Shown here: positions 16,148 to 24,897 of the stretch, piece after piece | How positions within the stretch are numbered: the stretch's first letter is position 1 | Layout of the letters: each line of letters begins with the position of its first letter | From: Candidatus Vecturithrix granuli | GTDB taxonomy: Bacteria > Moduliflexota > Moduliflexia > Moduliflexales > Moduliflexaceae | NCBI GenBank assembly: GCA_000739535.1 | Contig: DF820465.1 | Coordinates: 63,307-117,109, forward strand | Direction: 5' to 3' | Length of the DNA: 53,803 nucleotides | The notes under the pieces: model-generated | Seen by the model: the letters and a program-made list of their open reading frames with translations, nothing else | What the model was told of the DNA's origin: nothing | The model's database searches: none | Made by a program: the position numbers and the translations under genes

Positions 16148-17677
16148 ATGAACCAATATCTTTTAGGTATCGACATCGGAACAAGCGGTTGTAAGTGTTG
16201 TCTCCTGGATCTTGATGGTAAACTTGTAGGCAATGCTGCTCAGGAATATACTCCGCTCAGTAGCAAACCGGGATGGGTCGAACAACATCCTGACGACTGG
16301 TATCATGCTGTTCAAAAGGCTTTGCAGCTATTACAGCAGCAAATAGCACTCGATCTGCGACAGATTGTCGCCATTGGTACAGCCGGTCAGATGCGGGGTG
16401 TGACCTTTCTGCACAAATCCGGAAGGCCGGTGAGAAACTCCATTCTCTGGAATGATCTGCGCTGTGAACAGGAGGTGCATGAAGCGCAGGACAAGGCAGA
16501 GGATCTGCTGAAAAATACGACTCATAATCCGCTCAATACCATGTGTACGCTTCCGAAAGTTCTGTGGGTGATGCGCAATGAGCCTCAAACCTGGGCGGAG
16601 ACAGCGAAAATCATCTTTCCGAAAGATTATGTGAATTACAAGTTGACCGGCAAGATTCAGACGGATTTAAGCGACGCTTCTGGCTCGTCATTCTACAATC
16701 TCAAAGAGCAAGCGTGGTCAGAGGACATCCTTGATCTGTTTGGGATCGCGAAAGCAAAACTTCCTGAGATTTTCCCTTCCACAGCGATTATCGGGCAGGT
16801 CAGTCCGAAAGCTGCTGAGGAAACCGGACTCAAGCCGGGAACGCCGGTGATCGCCGGAGGAAGCGATGCCACAGTCGAACTGTTTGCGGTTGGCGTCAGC
16901 AATCCGACCCAGTGTAAACTCAGATTAGGGACCTCAGGCGCGCTTTCAACGGTGACGGATGATCTTGAACATTTTCCGCAGGGCGACTATTATTGCTGGT
17001 CTTATGTCCTGCCGAATCACTGGATGATCGATCTCAATACCCGTGCGTGCGCGCATTCAACCGTCTGGCTGCGAGATGTCTTTTTTCAGGATAAACCGGC
17101 GATCAGCGCGACGTACGCTGACATCGTCAAAGAAGCGCAAAATATCCCTATCGGGGCTGATGGATTGGTTTTTCATCCGTACTTGTTAGGAGAAGATGCG
17201 CCCTACTGGGATCCGAAGTTAAAAGGCAGTTTTTTCGGAGTGACCGCTGGCCATAGCCGTCAACATTTTGCCAGAGCAGTGTTTGAAGGGACGGCTTATG
17301 CCCTACGCGATGCCCATTCCGTCATTGCAACGATCGCGCAAAATTTTTCAGAATACCTCTTTGTTGGCGGAGGAGTCAAAAATCCGCTCTGGGTCTCCAT
17401 TGTCGCCGATGTTTTAGGAATAAACGGCAAGATTGCCACCAAAGCCGATACCTCCCTGGGCGCAGCGATGCTGGCCGGCATTGGGGCTGGCTTTTTCGCC
17501 GGAGTAGAGGAAGCGAGGGCAGCATGGAGGAATGAGGATGGAACCTCTATCAAATATAATAAACACAATCATCAAATCTACAGTGCACTTTTTGAGCAGT
17601 ATGTGAAGATGAAAAGGGTGTATGATCAGATATACAAAATCCTGGAATGCGAAAGTTCTACTTTCGCAAGTAAGTAG
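16148..17677 (+). CDS. xylB: FGGY carbohydrate kinase, xylulokinase-like
   Basis: A 509-residue FGGY kinase that phosphorylates a ketose or polyol, most like xylulokinase. The phosphate-1 loop is LLGIDIGTSGCKCCLLD; GTAGQMRGVTFL is the conserved substrate segment, with catalytic base Asp predicted after PGTPVIAGGSDATVELFAVGV. FVGGGVKNPLWVSIVADVLG and SLGAAMLAGIGAG are the ATP-domain signatures. The final residues (CESSTFASK) are encoded by a palindromic repeat at 17649-17667, so the C-terminus appears to have been extended or replaced. Substrate specificity is inferred from similarity and context only. Confidence 0.85.
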   Translation: MNQYLLGIDIGTSGCKCCLLDLDGKLVGNAAQEYTPLSSKPGWVEQHPDDWYHAVQKALQLLQQQIALDLRQIVAIGTAGQMRGVTFLHKSGRPVRNSILWNDLRCEQEVHEAQDKAEDLLKNTTHNPLNTMCTLPKVLWVMRNEPQTWAETAKIIFPKDYVNYKLTGKIQTDLSDASGSSFYNLKEQAWSEDILDLFGIAKAKLPEIFPSTAIIGQVSPKAAEETGLKPGTPVIAGGSDATVELFAVGVSNPTQCKLRLGTSGALSTVTDDLEHFPQGDYYCWSYVLPNHWMIDLNTRACAHSTVWLRDVFFQDKPAISATYADIVKEAQNIPIGADGLVFHPYLLGEDAPYWDPKLKGSFFGVTAGHSRQHFARAVFEGTAYALRDAHSVIATIAQNFSEYLFVGGGVKNPLWVSIVADVLGINGKIATKADTSLGAAMLAGIGAGFFAGVEEARAAWRNEDGTSIKYNKHNHQIYSALFEQYVKMKRVYDQIYKILECESSTFASK

Positions 17678-17714
17678 GTGCTGGAACACTAACAGGCGAA
17701 AGTAGAACTTTCGC
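17649..17714. repeat. Inverted palindrome pair overlapping the kinase 3' end
   Basis: gcgaaagttctactttcgc (17649-17667) and gcgaaagtagaactttcgc (17696-17714) are each palindromic and are inverted copies of each other. The layout is the same as the gcgaaactggagtttcgc family but the sequence differs. The first copy includes the kinase stop codon region. Confidence 0.65.
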
Positions 17715-17774
17715 ACTCCGGATGTTCTTTAAATTTGTTATATTCCAAATTCGCTGTAGTATCCATATTAATTG

Positions 17775-17794
17775 ACACGTGTAGCTTCACGTGT
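17775..17794. promoter_or_regulatory. Candidate operator upstream of the Gfo/Idh gene
   Basis: acacgtgtagcttcacgtgt differs by one base from the core of the palindrome at 11524-11543. It lies 26 bases before the start codon at 17821 and overlaps an attgac box. Recurrence within one locus supports a specific regulator site, probably for the LacI protein at 22824. Confidence 0.55.
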
Positions 17795-17820
17795 TTAATG
17801 GATCACAAGGAGGTATTGCA

Positions 17821-18828
17821 ATGAACGACAAAGAAAAATTTCGACTGGGAGTAATCGGCGCGGGAATTTTCGCAGAGGCCAACCATTATCCAAGCCTCTC
17901 AACCCATTTTTTCGATGATGTCGAACGCGTGGCTGTTTGCGATTTACAATTGGAACGGGCGGAAAGACTGGCCGGAAAGTATGGGTGGAAAAAGACCTAT
18001 ACCGATTTCAAAGCGATGCTTGCTAAGGAATCGCTGAATGCGGTGATTGTGTGTCTGGGGGGAAAATACCATCCTGATGTGGTTCCTGAAGTTCTTGAAA
18101 GAGGACTTCCGGTCTTCTTAGAGAAACCCTCTTCCATTGATGTTGCAGGGACATTAAAAATTCTTGAGGCGTCAAAAAAAACCGGACTGCCCGTCCAGGT
18201 TGGTCATCAGAAACGGCATGGCCTGGCGTATGAACGCGCCCGCGCATACATCCGTGACAAAGAAAAATTCGGCAATATCATTCAAATTGAAAGTAAAATG
18301 CACGGGTTTACGGTATTCCCGACCTTTTACACCTGTATGTTAGAATGGCAGTGCCATAACCTTGATCTGATGATCTCCTTTGGCGGACAAATTACGGAAA
18401 TAGAGGCTAAATCTTTTAGAAACAGCGACCGTACCGGAGCATTAACGGCAATGCTGCGCTTTGAAAGCGGCGCGCTCGGCATTCTGGGTTGGGGAACTTA
18501 CGGCGGCCCGGGACAATTTGCCGAGAGAATTGAGGTGCTCGGAGATAAAGGTCGCGGTGTGATTGTCACCAATGCTCGGGTCGTCACCTTTTACGATGAA
18601 GAGGTTGGCGAGACCTGGACTTCAGACTGGAATCCGATTAGTAAAAATCAGAGTTATATGTTTAACGGCTATATTCCTGAATTGAGGCATTTTATTGACT
18701 GTGTAAAAGAAGGCCGACAACCAGTCCCTTCAATTGAAGATGAAGCCAAAACCATGCAATATCTGGCGGAAATTGCCACAAAAGCAGGCATCCCGATTGA
18801 ATGGGCGCCTGTCTCAAGCGCATTATAA
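17821..18828 (+). CDS. Gfo/Idh/MocA family NAD(P)-dependent oxidoreductase
   Basis: A 335-residue dehydrogenase. The N-terminal Rossmann fold shows LGVIGAGIFAEANHYPSL, followed by VAVCDLQLERAERLAGKYG. LPVFLEKPSS contains the EKP catalytic Lys characteristic of the family, and GHQKRHGLAYERAR follows. ATG 17821 has aaggaggt eight bases upstream and is preferred to the upstream in-frame ATG 17791, which lies in the candidate operator leader. Within this locus it probably oxidises a sugar, polyol or inositol-like intermediate; the exact substrate is not readable. Confidence 0.88.
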   Translation: MNDKEKFRLGVIGAGIFAEANHYPSLSTHFFDDVERVAVCDLQLERAERLAGKYGWKKTYTDFKAMLAKESLNAVIVCLGGKYHPDVVPEVLERGLPVFLEKPSSIDVAGTLKILEASKKTGLPVQVGHQKRHGLAYERARAYIRDKEKFGNIIQIESKMHGFTVFPTFYTCMLEWQCHNLDLMISFGGQITEIEAKSFRNSDRTGALTAMLRFESGALGILGWGTYGGPGQFAERIEVLGDKGRGVIVTNARVVTFYDEEVGETWTSDWNPISKNQSYMFNGYIPELRHFIDCVKEGRQPVPSIEDEAKTMQYLAEIATKAGIPIEWAPVSSAL

Positions 18829-18837
18829 AGAAGAGGA

Positions 18838-19044
18838 TTACCACAGAGACACGGAGACGCAGAGAGAAGAAGCTAAGAAGATAACTCGACAATGTTAAAT
18901 TTCCACTTTTGTAAGGAAGTGTGCAAAAACTCTTTTGCGCTCCTAAATGTGGACATGTTTAACAAACAACATAGGAGTACAAAGGAGTTTTTGCATAATT
19001 TCTTTTCTTTTGCCTTTCCCTGTGTCTCCGTGTCTCTGTGGTTA
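18838..19044. mobile_element. MITE-like element with accacagagacacggaga ends
   Basis: The left end (from about 18839) reads taccacagagacacggaga. The right end (to 19044) is its near-exact complement. A second inverted pair (gcaaaaactc and gagtttttgc) is nested inside. It occupies the whole gap before the FAD oxidase, ending 11 bases before its ATG, so it must have displaced that gene's native leader. Confidence 0.65.
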
Positions 19045-19055
19045 CACGATCCATT

Positions 19056-20495
19056 ATGAAAACAGATTTTACCGAAGAACTCCTGAAATATGAACTGGGA
19101 TCGATTGTCGGGCCGGAAAATGTTATCACCGACCAGGCTGAAATGGACGCCCAATCGCTTGATGTGTGGTGGGTCACGCGCTTCTGGTTATTCAGCGACT
19201 TCAAATTCCCCCAGCCTTCTGCGATTGTGTTTGCTGAAAATAAGGAACAGATTGTCAAACTCGTCCAATTTTGTAATGAACATAAAATCCCACTGATTCC
19301 GAGGGGCGGCGGGGCCGGAGATTCCGGGGGAGTTGTTCCGATTAAAGGGGGGATTGTGGTCGATCTCAAAAAGATGGACAAAATCCTTGAATTGAATGAG
19401 AGATCCCTGACCGTCCGAGTTCAGCCGGGAATTCTGCAAAAACATTTGGAAGAATATTTGAATCGGCATGGCTATACGATGAACCATTTCCCGGCCTCCT
19501 TTACCACCTCTGCGCTGGGAGGCTTTATCAGCACCAATGGAACCGGCGTGCTCTCCTCGAAATATGGCAAAGTCAGCGATATGGTGCATCAACTGGAAGT
19601 TGTGCTTCCCAATGGGGAAATCTTTAAAAGCCTGCCCGTCAGACTCCATTCCACCGGTCCCGATTATTCACGTCTCTTTTTCGGCGCAGAGGGAACTTTC
19701 GGCATAATCACAGAGGCGGTCTGTAAGATTTACTATCTTCCTGAGAAACGATCCTTTCGAGGCTATCTTTTACCCAATCTGACCGAAGGAATCGAAGCCG
19801 GACGTCAAATTATGGTGAACGAGCTTCAGCCCTGCCTGATGCGCCTGTACGATGAAAAGGATACCAAACATATTTTGCAGCGGGAATTTGGCTTACAGCA
19901 AGAAGGCAGCGTGCTTTTGATCGGGTTCGATGGCCGGGAAAAAATTGTGAACGCCCAGGAAGAGATCGCGTTTGAAATTTTGAATCAGGCCGGAGGAAAA
20001 GATTTAGGCGAAGATCCGGGTAAAAACTGGTGGAATAATCGTTATCGCTCTTATTATCCGCCGAACGATTACATCTGTTATCCCTGGATGACTGCCGTGT
20101 TAGATACGGTTGCACCCTATGAAAAGATTGAAAACATTTATTGGACCATGAAAGCCGCGATAGAACAAGGCTTTCAGGAGTGGAACGCCGAGTTTCACGC
20201 CCATTTTTCTCACTGGTACAATTGGGGCACAAGTTTTTATCCCACCTTCCTGATTAAAGAATTCCCGGAAGATAAACAGGAGGCGATCAAATTGTATAAC
20301 CAGGTGTTGGAAGCTGCTGTAAGAGCTTCGCTTGAGAATGGGGGTGTGGTCAACGAACATCATGGGATTGGATTAAGATTGGGAAGATTTCTCAAAGACG
20401 CTTACGGCGAAGGGTATGAGTTAGCCCGGACAATCAAGAAGTCTTTAGACCCCAATAATATCATGAATCCAGGAAAACTTGGGTTAGGAGAGTAA
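19056..20495 (+). CDS. FAD-linked oxidase, GlcD (glycolate/lactate oxidase subunit) type
   Basis: A 480-residue FAD-binding protein of the PCMH/VAO superfamily. The FAD site is in PLIPRGGGAGDSGGVVPIKGG, with TSALGGFISTNGTGVLSSKYG and LFFGAEGTFGIITEAVCKIYY. The C-terminus VVNEHHGIGLRLGRFL, then NIMNPGKLGLG, is standard for GlcD and D-lactate dehydrogenases. The Fe-S partner at 20500 begins four bases after the stop. ATG 19056 is chosen because upstream codons belong to a MITE; no good ribosome-binding site precedes it. The substrate is probably a 2-hydroxy acid or an alkyl-glycerol-like compound from this pathway. Confidence 0.88.
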   Translation: MKTDFTEELLKYELGSIVGPENVITDQAEMDAQSLDVWWVTRFWLFSDFKFPQPSAIVFAENKEQIVKLVQFCNEHKIPLIPRGGGAGDSGGVVPIKGGIVVDLKKMDKILELNERSLTVRVQPGILQKHLEEYLNRHGYTMNHFPASFTTSALGGFISTNGTGVLSSKYGKVSDMVHQLEVVLPNGEIFKSLPVRLHSTGPDYSRLFFGAEGTFGIITEAVCKIYYLPEKRSFRGYLLPNLTEGIEAGRQIMVNELQPCLMRLYDEKDTKHILQREFGLQQEGSVLLIGFDGREKIVNAQEEIAFEILNQAGGKDLGEDPGKNWWNNRYRSYYPPNDYICYPWMTAVLDTVAPYEKIENIYWTMKAAIEQGFQEWNAEFHAHFSHWYNWGTSFYPTFLIKEFPEDKQEAIKLYNQVLEAAVRASLENGGVVNEHHGIGLRLGRFLKDAYGEGYELARTIKKSLDPNNIMNPGKLGLGE

Positions 20496-20499
20496 CATT

Positions 20500-21624
20500 A
20501 TGGGTGTACAAGACGTACAGGAGATTATCAAAAGTTGTCGTTTTTGTTTTATGTGCCGCCATGCCTGTCCGACTTTCCTGGCGACGAAGTTGGATTCGCA
20601 CACTCCACGCGGGTATGCCTTACTCCTGTCCCGAATTGCGGAAGGCTATCGCGATTGGACGCCGGAAACGATGGATCGATTTTACCAGTGCAGCCAATGC
20701 GGACTGTGCCGGGAAGATTGTGAATACCATTGGCAGGAAGATGAACTTGTCCGGCATGCACGCGAGGAAATTGTGCAACAGAACCGGACTCCTGAACGAG
20801 TTGCGCAGATTGCAACAGCCTTGATCCGGAACGGAACTCCCTATCAGGACAAGGACAAACTTAGCGACATTCCTCAAGAAATCATTGGGAAAAAACAGGC
20901 TGAAGTTCTGTATTTTGCCGGATGTTCGACCCGTCATTCGCATTCCGCACTCATTGAGGCTCTTGCGAAAATATTTCGGACTGCCGGAATCGAATGGACT
21001 ATGCTTGAAGATGAGGGCTGCTGCGGGACTTCTTTGTATGAACTCGGGTATACAGAAGCAGCCAAAGCGACCGCACATACCCTGGCCAGCAAGATCACAG
21101 AGGCAACCCCCAAAATCCTCTTGACAGGATGCCCTCACTGTTTGCGAGCATTTAAAGAATTCTATGCGCAGTGGGAATTGGGTTTCGATCCGGACATACC
21201 AATCCTTCATACGTCGCAATATCTTGCCCGGCTGCTTACTGAGGGAAGGCTGCATCTGAACGGAAAAGTAGATTTATCAGCGGTCTGTTATCATGATCCC
21301 TGTCAATTAGGGCGGAAAATGCAGGAATATGATGCGCCGCGCCAACTCATAGAAATTGTCACCGGTCAAGCGCCGCGCGAACTCTTTCATCACAAAGCCC
21401 TGGCTGAATGTTGCGGCGCCGGATCAGTCATGTTTTTGACGGATCCTGAAATTGCAAGTAAAGTCGCGGGTAAACGTCTGGAACGAATTGCTGAAACCGG
21501 AGCAGACAGAATTATCACCGCCTGTCAGAATTGCAAAACCATACTGTTGGCAGCACAAAACGGGGCTGATCAGGTTTTCTCAGTAATGGATATTGTCGAA
21601 TTGGTGGCAGCGAAAATATCATAA
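20500..21624 (+). CDS. (Fe-S)-binding oxidoreductase subunit, GlcF type
   Basis: A 374-residue electron-transfer partner of the preceding flavoprotein. Two [4Fe-4S] motifs are near the N-terminus (CRFCFMCRHACP and CSQCGLCREDC). Two CCG domains follow: LEDEGCCGTSLYELG with TGCPHC, and HDPCQLGR with AECCGAGSVMF and ACQNCKT. CCG domains bind Fe-S clusters and are typical of GlcF, LutA and HdrB. Electrons would pass to quinone or another carrier. ATG 20500 follows taggaga; the stop overlaps the next in-frame ATG at 21624. Confidence 0.9.
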   Translation: MGVQDVQEIIKSCRFCFMCRHACPTFLATKLDSHTPRGYALLLSRIAEGYRDWTPETMDRFYQCSQCGLCREDCEYHWQEDELVRHAREEIVQQNRTPERVAQIATALIRNGTPYQDKDKLSDIPQEIIGKKQAEVLYFAGCSTRHSHSALIEALAKIFRTAGIEWTMLEDEGCCGTSLYELGYTEAAKATAHTLASKITEATPKILLTGCPHCLRAFKEFYAQWELGFDPDIPILHTSQYLARLLTEGRLHLNGKVDLSAVCYHDPCQLGRKMQEYDAPRQLIEIVTGQAPRELFHHKALAECCGAGSVMFLTDPEIASKVAGKRLERIAETGADRIITACQNCKTILLAAQNGADQVFSVMDIVELVAAKIS

Positions 21625-21638
21625 TGAGGTCAAAAAAT

Positions 21639-22664
21639 ATGAAACAAGCATACATGCCCGAACCGAGAAAGATTCTTTACCGCAACATAGAAACACCTGT
21701 TCCTGAGGCACATGAAGTATTGCTGAAAATCGCCAGAATCGGAATTTGCGGCTCTGATGTGCATGTCTTTACAGGCAAGCATCCCCTGGTAAGTTTTCCG
21801 CTGGTTCAGGGGCATGAATTCAGTGGATATATTGAAGAGGTCGGCGCAGATGTGACAGGGTTCAAGACAGGAACACTTGTCACAGTTGAACCAGCCATTG
21901 GCTGTGGTTCTTGCAAAAGATGCCAGGCCGGATTGTTTGCTCAATGTGAGAAATTGCTGTTTATTGGCGGCGCGCTGACCGGAGCCGGCAGCGAATATTT
22001 TACAGTTGATGCGCGTCATGTCGTGCCCATGCCTGAAAATGTGAGTCCTGATGATGCGGCAATGACAGAGCCTTTAGCGGTTGCTGTACATTCCGTACGA
22101 AAAATCCCTGAAATCACCGGCCAGAGTGTCCTGATTTTCGGCGGCGGGACAATAGGGAACCTCACCGCCCAGGTCGCCAAAATTTATGGCGCGGGTCCAA
22201 TAATTCTTGTGGACAAAATTCCGTTCAGAAATACTCTGGCTCAACGAGTAGGTTGCCTCACGCTTGAACCATCCTCAGAGCTTGAACAACAAGTTCGAGC
22301 AATCTTGCAGGGCGGACAGCCAGCCGTTACATTCGAATGCGTCGGGAGTGCAACGCCGTTAAATACCTGCATCAGGATGGTTGAGCGCGGCGGCTATGTC
22401 ATTGTTATTGGAGTGTATGAAGATGCGCCGAAAACCGAGATGGTGCTGGTGCAGGATAAAGAATTGCAGATGATCGGCTCGTTGATGTACACCTGGGATG
22501 ATTTTCAGGAAGCGGTCACGCTTATCAAAGAAGCGAAGGTGAATCTCAAACTGCTCCAAACCCATCATTTCCCTTTTGAGCAGTGGGAAGATGCCTATAC
22601 CTTTTTGCTCGATCATCCTGAGCAGGCCGTGAAGGTGCTGATTGATGTCGATCAGGGTGGTTGA
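21639..22664 (+). CDS. Zinc-dependent medium-chain alcohol dehydrogenase (sorbitol dehydrogenase-like)
   Basis: A 341-residue MDR-family dehydrogenase. The catalytic zinc ligands are in IGICGSDVHVFTGKHP and LVQGHEFSGYIEEVG; the structural zinc site is VEPAIGCGSCKRCQAGLFAQC. The NAD-binding loop is VLIFGGGTIGNLTAQVAKIYG, followed by DKI, suggesting NAD. ATG 21639 is preferred because gagg lies nine bases upstream; ATG 21624 overlaps the previous stop. With an FGGY kinase and a sugar-phosphate epimerase in the locus it probably oxidises a polyol to a ketose. Confidence 0.9.
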   Translation: MKQAYMPEPRKILYRNIETPVPEAHEVLLKIARIGICGSDVHVFTGKHPLVSFPLVQGHEFSGYIEEVGADVTGFKTGTLVTVEPAIGCGSCKRCQAGLFAQCEKLLFIGGALTGAGSEYFTVDARHVVPMPENVSPDDAAMTEPLAVAVHSVRKIPEITGQSVLIFGGGTIGNLTAQVAKIYGAGPIILVDKIPFRNTLAQRVGCLTLEPSSELEQQVRAILQGGQPAVTFECVGSATPLNTCIRMVERGGYVIVIGVYEDAPKTEMVLVQDKELQMIGSLMYTWDDFQEAVTLIKEAKVNLKLLQTHHFPFEQWEDAYTFLLDHPEQAVKVLIDVDQGG

Positions 22665-22675
22665 ATAGCTGCCTG

Positions 22676-22699
22676 AATTCCCCTCCCAGGAGGGGAATT
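22676..22699 (+). terminator. Palindromic hairpin after the alcohol dehydrogenase gene
   Basis: aattcccctcc and ggaggggaatt form an 11-bp stem with a 2-base centre, 12 bases after the stop codon. There is no long T run, so terminator function is uncertain; it may be a repeat of the ctcccaggag type also seen at 24820-24835. Confidence 0.4.
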
Positions 22700-22823
22700 A
22701 ATAGTTTCGTCGCAAAAAACTACTCCTGAAAGAGCGGCACAGGGAATGAGTTGTTGCCATCTTTTTGAAATCTGAGAAATTTGCGAAATCTATGGTTGGT
22801 AGAAAACGAGGAGTAAAATGCTT

Positions 22824-23843
22824 ATGGCACAGAAACAGCGTACATCTATAAAGCGACCCTCAAGTAAAGATGTTGCGAAATTAGCCGGAGTATCGCGGGC
22901 AACTGTGTCAGCGTATCTAAATCGAACGCGCTATGTCTCACCGGAATTATCAGAAAAAATAGAACAAGCGATTCAGGAATTGCATTATACACCCGATCCG
23001 GTAGCGCGGGCGTTGAAATTGCAGGATACAAAAACTATCGGCTTAATCATTCCGGTGATGAGCAACTTTTACATGCCCCTGATGCAGGTGGTGAATGAGG
23101 TGGCTCACCAGAATGCATACGGATTACTGCTTTGTTCCAGCGAAGAGGACCCGGAACGCGAGCGCGAGGTTCTGGAAATCTTCTTAGCAAAACGGGTGAG
23201 CGGAATTATGATGGCGCCGTGTTCGGAAAAAAATCGCAAACTTCTCAATGATATTCAGCAGAAAGGCACACCGATTGTTCAGGTCAATCGAAAAATTGAC
23301 GGCCTTGAAGCTGATTCTGTGGTATCTCATAATTTTAAAGCCGCATATACGGCAACAGAGCACCTTATCCACAAGGGGAGAAAGAGGATCGTATTCCTGG
23401 GATATGATCCCGATTCTCTGGTCAACGCTGAGAAAAAAACCGGCTATGATGCGGCCCTGGCGGATTACAAGATCGCAGATAATCTGACGATTCTGGTCAA
23501 AGAACATCAGCGGGAACAAATTCGGACTGCCTTCAGAACTTTTTTAGAAACAGGACAGAGCTTTGATGGATTAATTTGCACTACCCAGGGCAAAACCGCT
23601 ATTGGCCTGCAACTCCTGAAAGCTTATGCCTTGCGTATTCCGCAGGATGTCGCTGTGATCGGATTTGATGATACCCCGTGGTCATCTTTGCTCTGGCCTC
23701 CTTTAACCGTCATTTCTGAAAATACCTATACAATGGGAGAAGAAGCCACAAAACTCTTACTCAAACGCATAGAGAATAAAGAAAAGATCGCTCCGCAGCA
23801 TATTGTTTTAGAAGATGAATTGATTATTCGCGAATCAACGTGA
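22824..23843 (+). CDS. LacI family transcriptional regulator
   Basis: A 339-residue regulator. The DNA-binding domain at residues ~12-60 reads SSKDVAKLAGVSRATVSAYLNRTRYVSPE, a textbook LacI helix-turn-helix followed by the hinge YTPDPVARALK. The sugar-binding core has IGLIIPVMSNFYMPLMQVV, then VAVIGFDDTPWSSLLWPPLT. ATG 22824 fits the gaggag site at nine bases; ATG 22818 is too close. It is placed between the polyol dehydrogenase and epimerase genes and overlaps the latter's upstream region. It is the natural candidate to bind the two matching palindromes at 11524-11543 and 17775-17794. Confidence 0.93.
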   Translation: MAQKQRTSIKRPSSKDVAKLAGVSRATVSAYLNRTRYVSPELSEKIEQAIQELHYTPDPVARALKLQDTKTIGLIIPVMSNFYMPLMQVVNEVAHQNAYGLLLCSSEEDPEREREVLEIFLAKRVSGIMMAPCSEKNRKLLNDIQQKGTPIVQVNRKIDGLEADSVVSHNFKAAYTATEHLIHKGRKRIVFLGYDPDSLVNAEKKTGYDAALADYKIADNLTILVKEHQREQIRTAFRTFLETGQSFDGLICTTQGKTAIGLQLLKAYALRIPQDVAVIGFDDTPWSSLLWPPLTVISENTYTMGEEATKLLLKRIENKEKIAPQHIVLEDELIIREST

Positions 23844-23863
23844 AGAAGAGTAGAGGAGAAAAT

Positions 23864-24778
23864 ATGGGAATGTCAGTAGCCTTAGGCATTAAAAGCGATC
23901 CGGTGGAATATCGCTATAGTTTTGAATGGTTATTTGATTTGATGAATGATGTTGATGTCAAATATGTGCAACTCGGCAGTTTTTTTGAAATGTATCACCT
24001 GGAAAACGGGTATTTTCATGAATTGCGCGAACTGGCGGAGCGTAAGAATGTGCGCATCAAAAGCTGTTTTACCGCGCACCGCGAGTTGGGCGGCTTTTTG
24101 ACCGGCAATCCTTATCTGGAAAAAGTGGCGCGCAAGTGTTATGAACGCTACATTCAGATCGGTGGCATTCTGGGCGTTGATTACCTCGGCTCGAATTTAG
24201 GCGCGGTGTACAGAGATAAAATGGCAACCAAAGCTGAAGGTATTGCCCGCTATATCACCCATGCCAAAGAATTGGTCATGCTGGCCAAAGAGCAGGGGAT
24301 CAAAGCCCTGACGGTGGAACCGATGTCCTGTTCGGTTGAACCTCCCTCTTTTCCCGATGAAATTCTTAGCCTCATGCAGACCTTTGAGGAATATCACGCC
24401 CAGCATCCATCTTCAACCGTGCCGCTCTATTTTTGCGGCGACATCTCGCATGGCGTGGCGGATCAGGATGGAAAGGTGCTGCACAGCAATGTGGAATTAT
24501 TTAAACTGGAAATCCCGTATATGGCGGAATTCCATTTCAAAAATACGGATCGCATCTTCAATTCGACCTTTGGATTTTCAGAAACAGAAAAAGCCCGCGG
24601 CATCGTTGATTTGCAGGAACTCAAACGGATCATAGACGACCATGCGGACGCCTGGCCGGTCAATGATCTGGTCGGATACCTCGAATTGACCCACCTGAAA
24701 TTCGGCCGCGATTATACGGATGATAAACTCGGGGGAGTTTTGACCGAGTCCATCAGAGCTATACAAGAAGTGTTTTGA
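23864..24778 (+). CDS. Sugar phosphate isomerase/epimerase (xylose isomerase-like TIM barrel)
   Basis: A 304-residue AP-endonuclease-2/xylose-isomerase-like TIM barrel enzyme. MSVALGIKSDPVEYRYSFEWLF opens the barrel; VEPMSCSVEPPSFPDEI, FCGDISHGVAD and AEFHFKNTD carry the acidic and His residues that bind a metal ion. It probably interconverts phosphorylated ketoses or tetruloses made by the kinase and dehydrogenases. ATG 23864 has agaggaga upstream and is preferred to ATG 23840, which overlaps the regulator stop. It is the last gene of the catabolic locus; a hairpin repeat follows. Confidence 0.82.
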   Translation: MGMSVALGIKSDPVEYRYSFEWLFDLMNDVDVKYVQLGSFFEMYHLENGYFHELRELAERKNVRIKSCFTAHRELGGFLTGNPYLEKVARKCYERYIQIGGILGVDYLGSNLGAVYRDKMATKAEGIARYITHAKELVMLAKEQGIKALTVEPMSCSVEPPSFPDEILSLMQTFEEYHAQHPSSTVPLYFCGDISHGVADQDGKVLHSNVELFKLEIPYMAEFHFKNTDRIFNSTFGFSETEKARGIVDLQELKRIIDDHADAWPVNDLVGYLELTHLKFGRDYTDDKLGGVLTESIRAIQEVF

Positions 24779-24802
24779 AATCGAAGGTTTGTCATCAGCA
24801 TT

Positions 24803-24878
24803 ACCCATCCCTCACCCCTCCCAGGAGGGAAATTCTTCCCCTCGCCCTTTGGGAGAGGGGCCAGGGGTGAGGGGTGGG
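24803..24878. repeat. Long inverted repeat between convergent genes
   Basis: acccatccctcacccctcc and its near complement aggggtgaggggtgggt enclose smaller C/G hairpins (ccctcccaggaggg and cctcgccctttgggagagg). It lies between the epimerase and the oppositely oriented msrB, where it could act as a bidirectional transcription stop. Confidence 0.6.
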
Positions 24879-24897
24879 TTCAATCGCTTATATCGAG

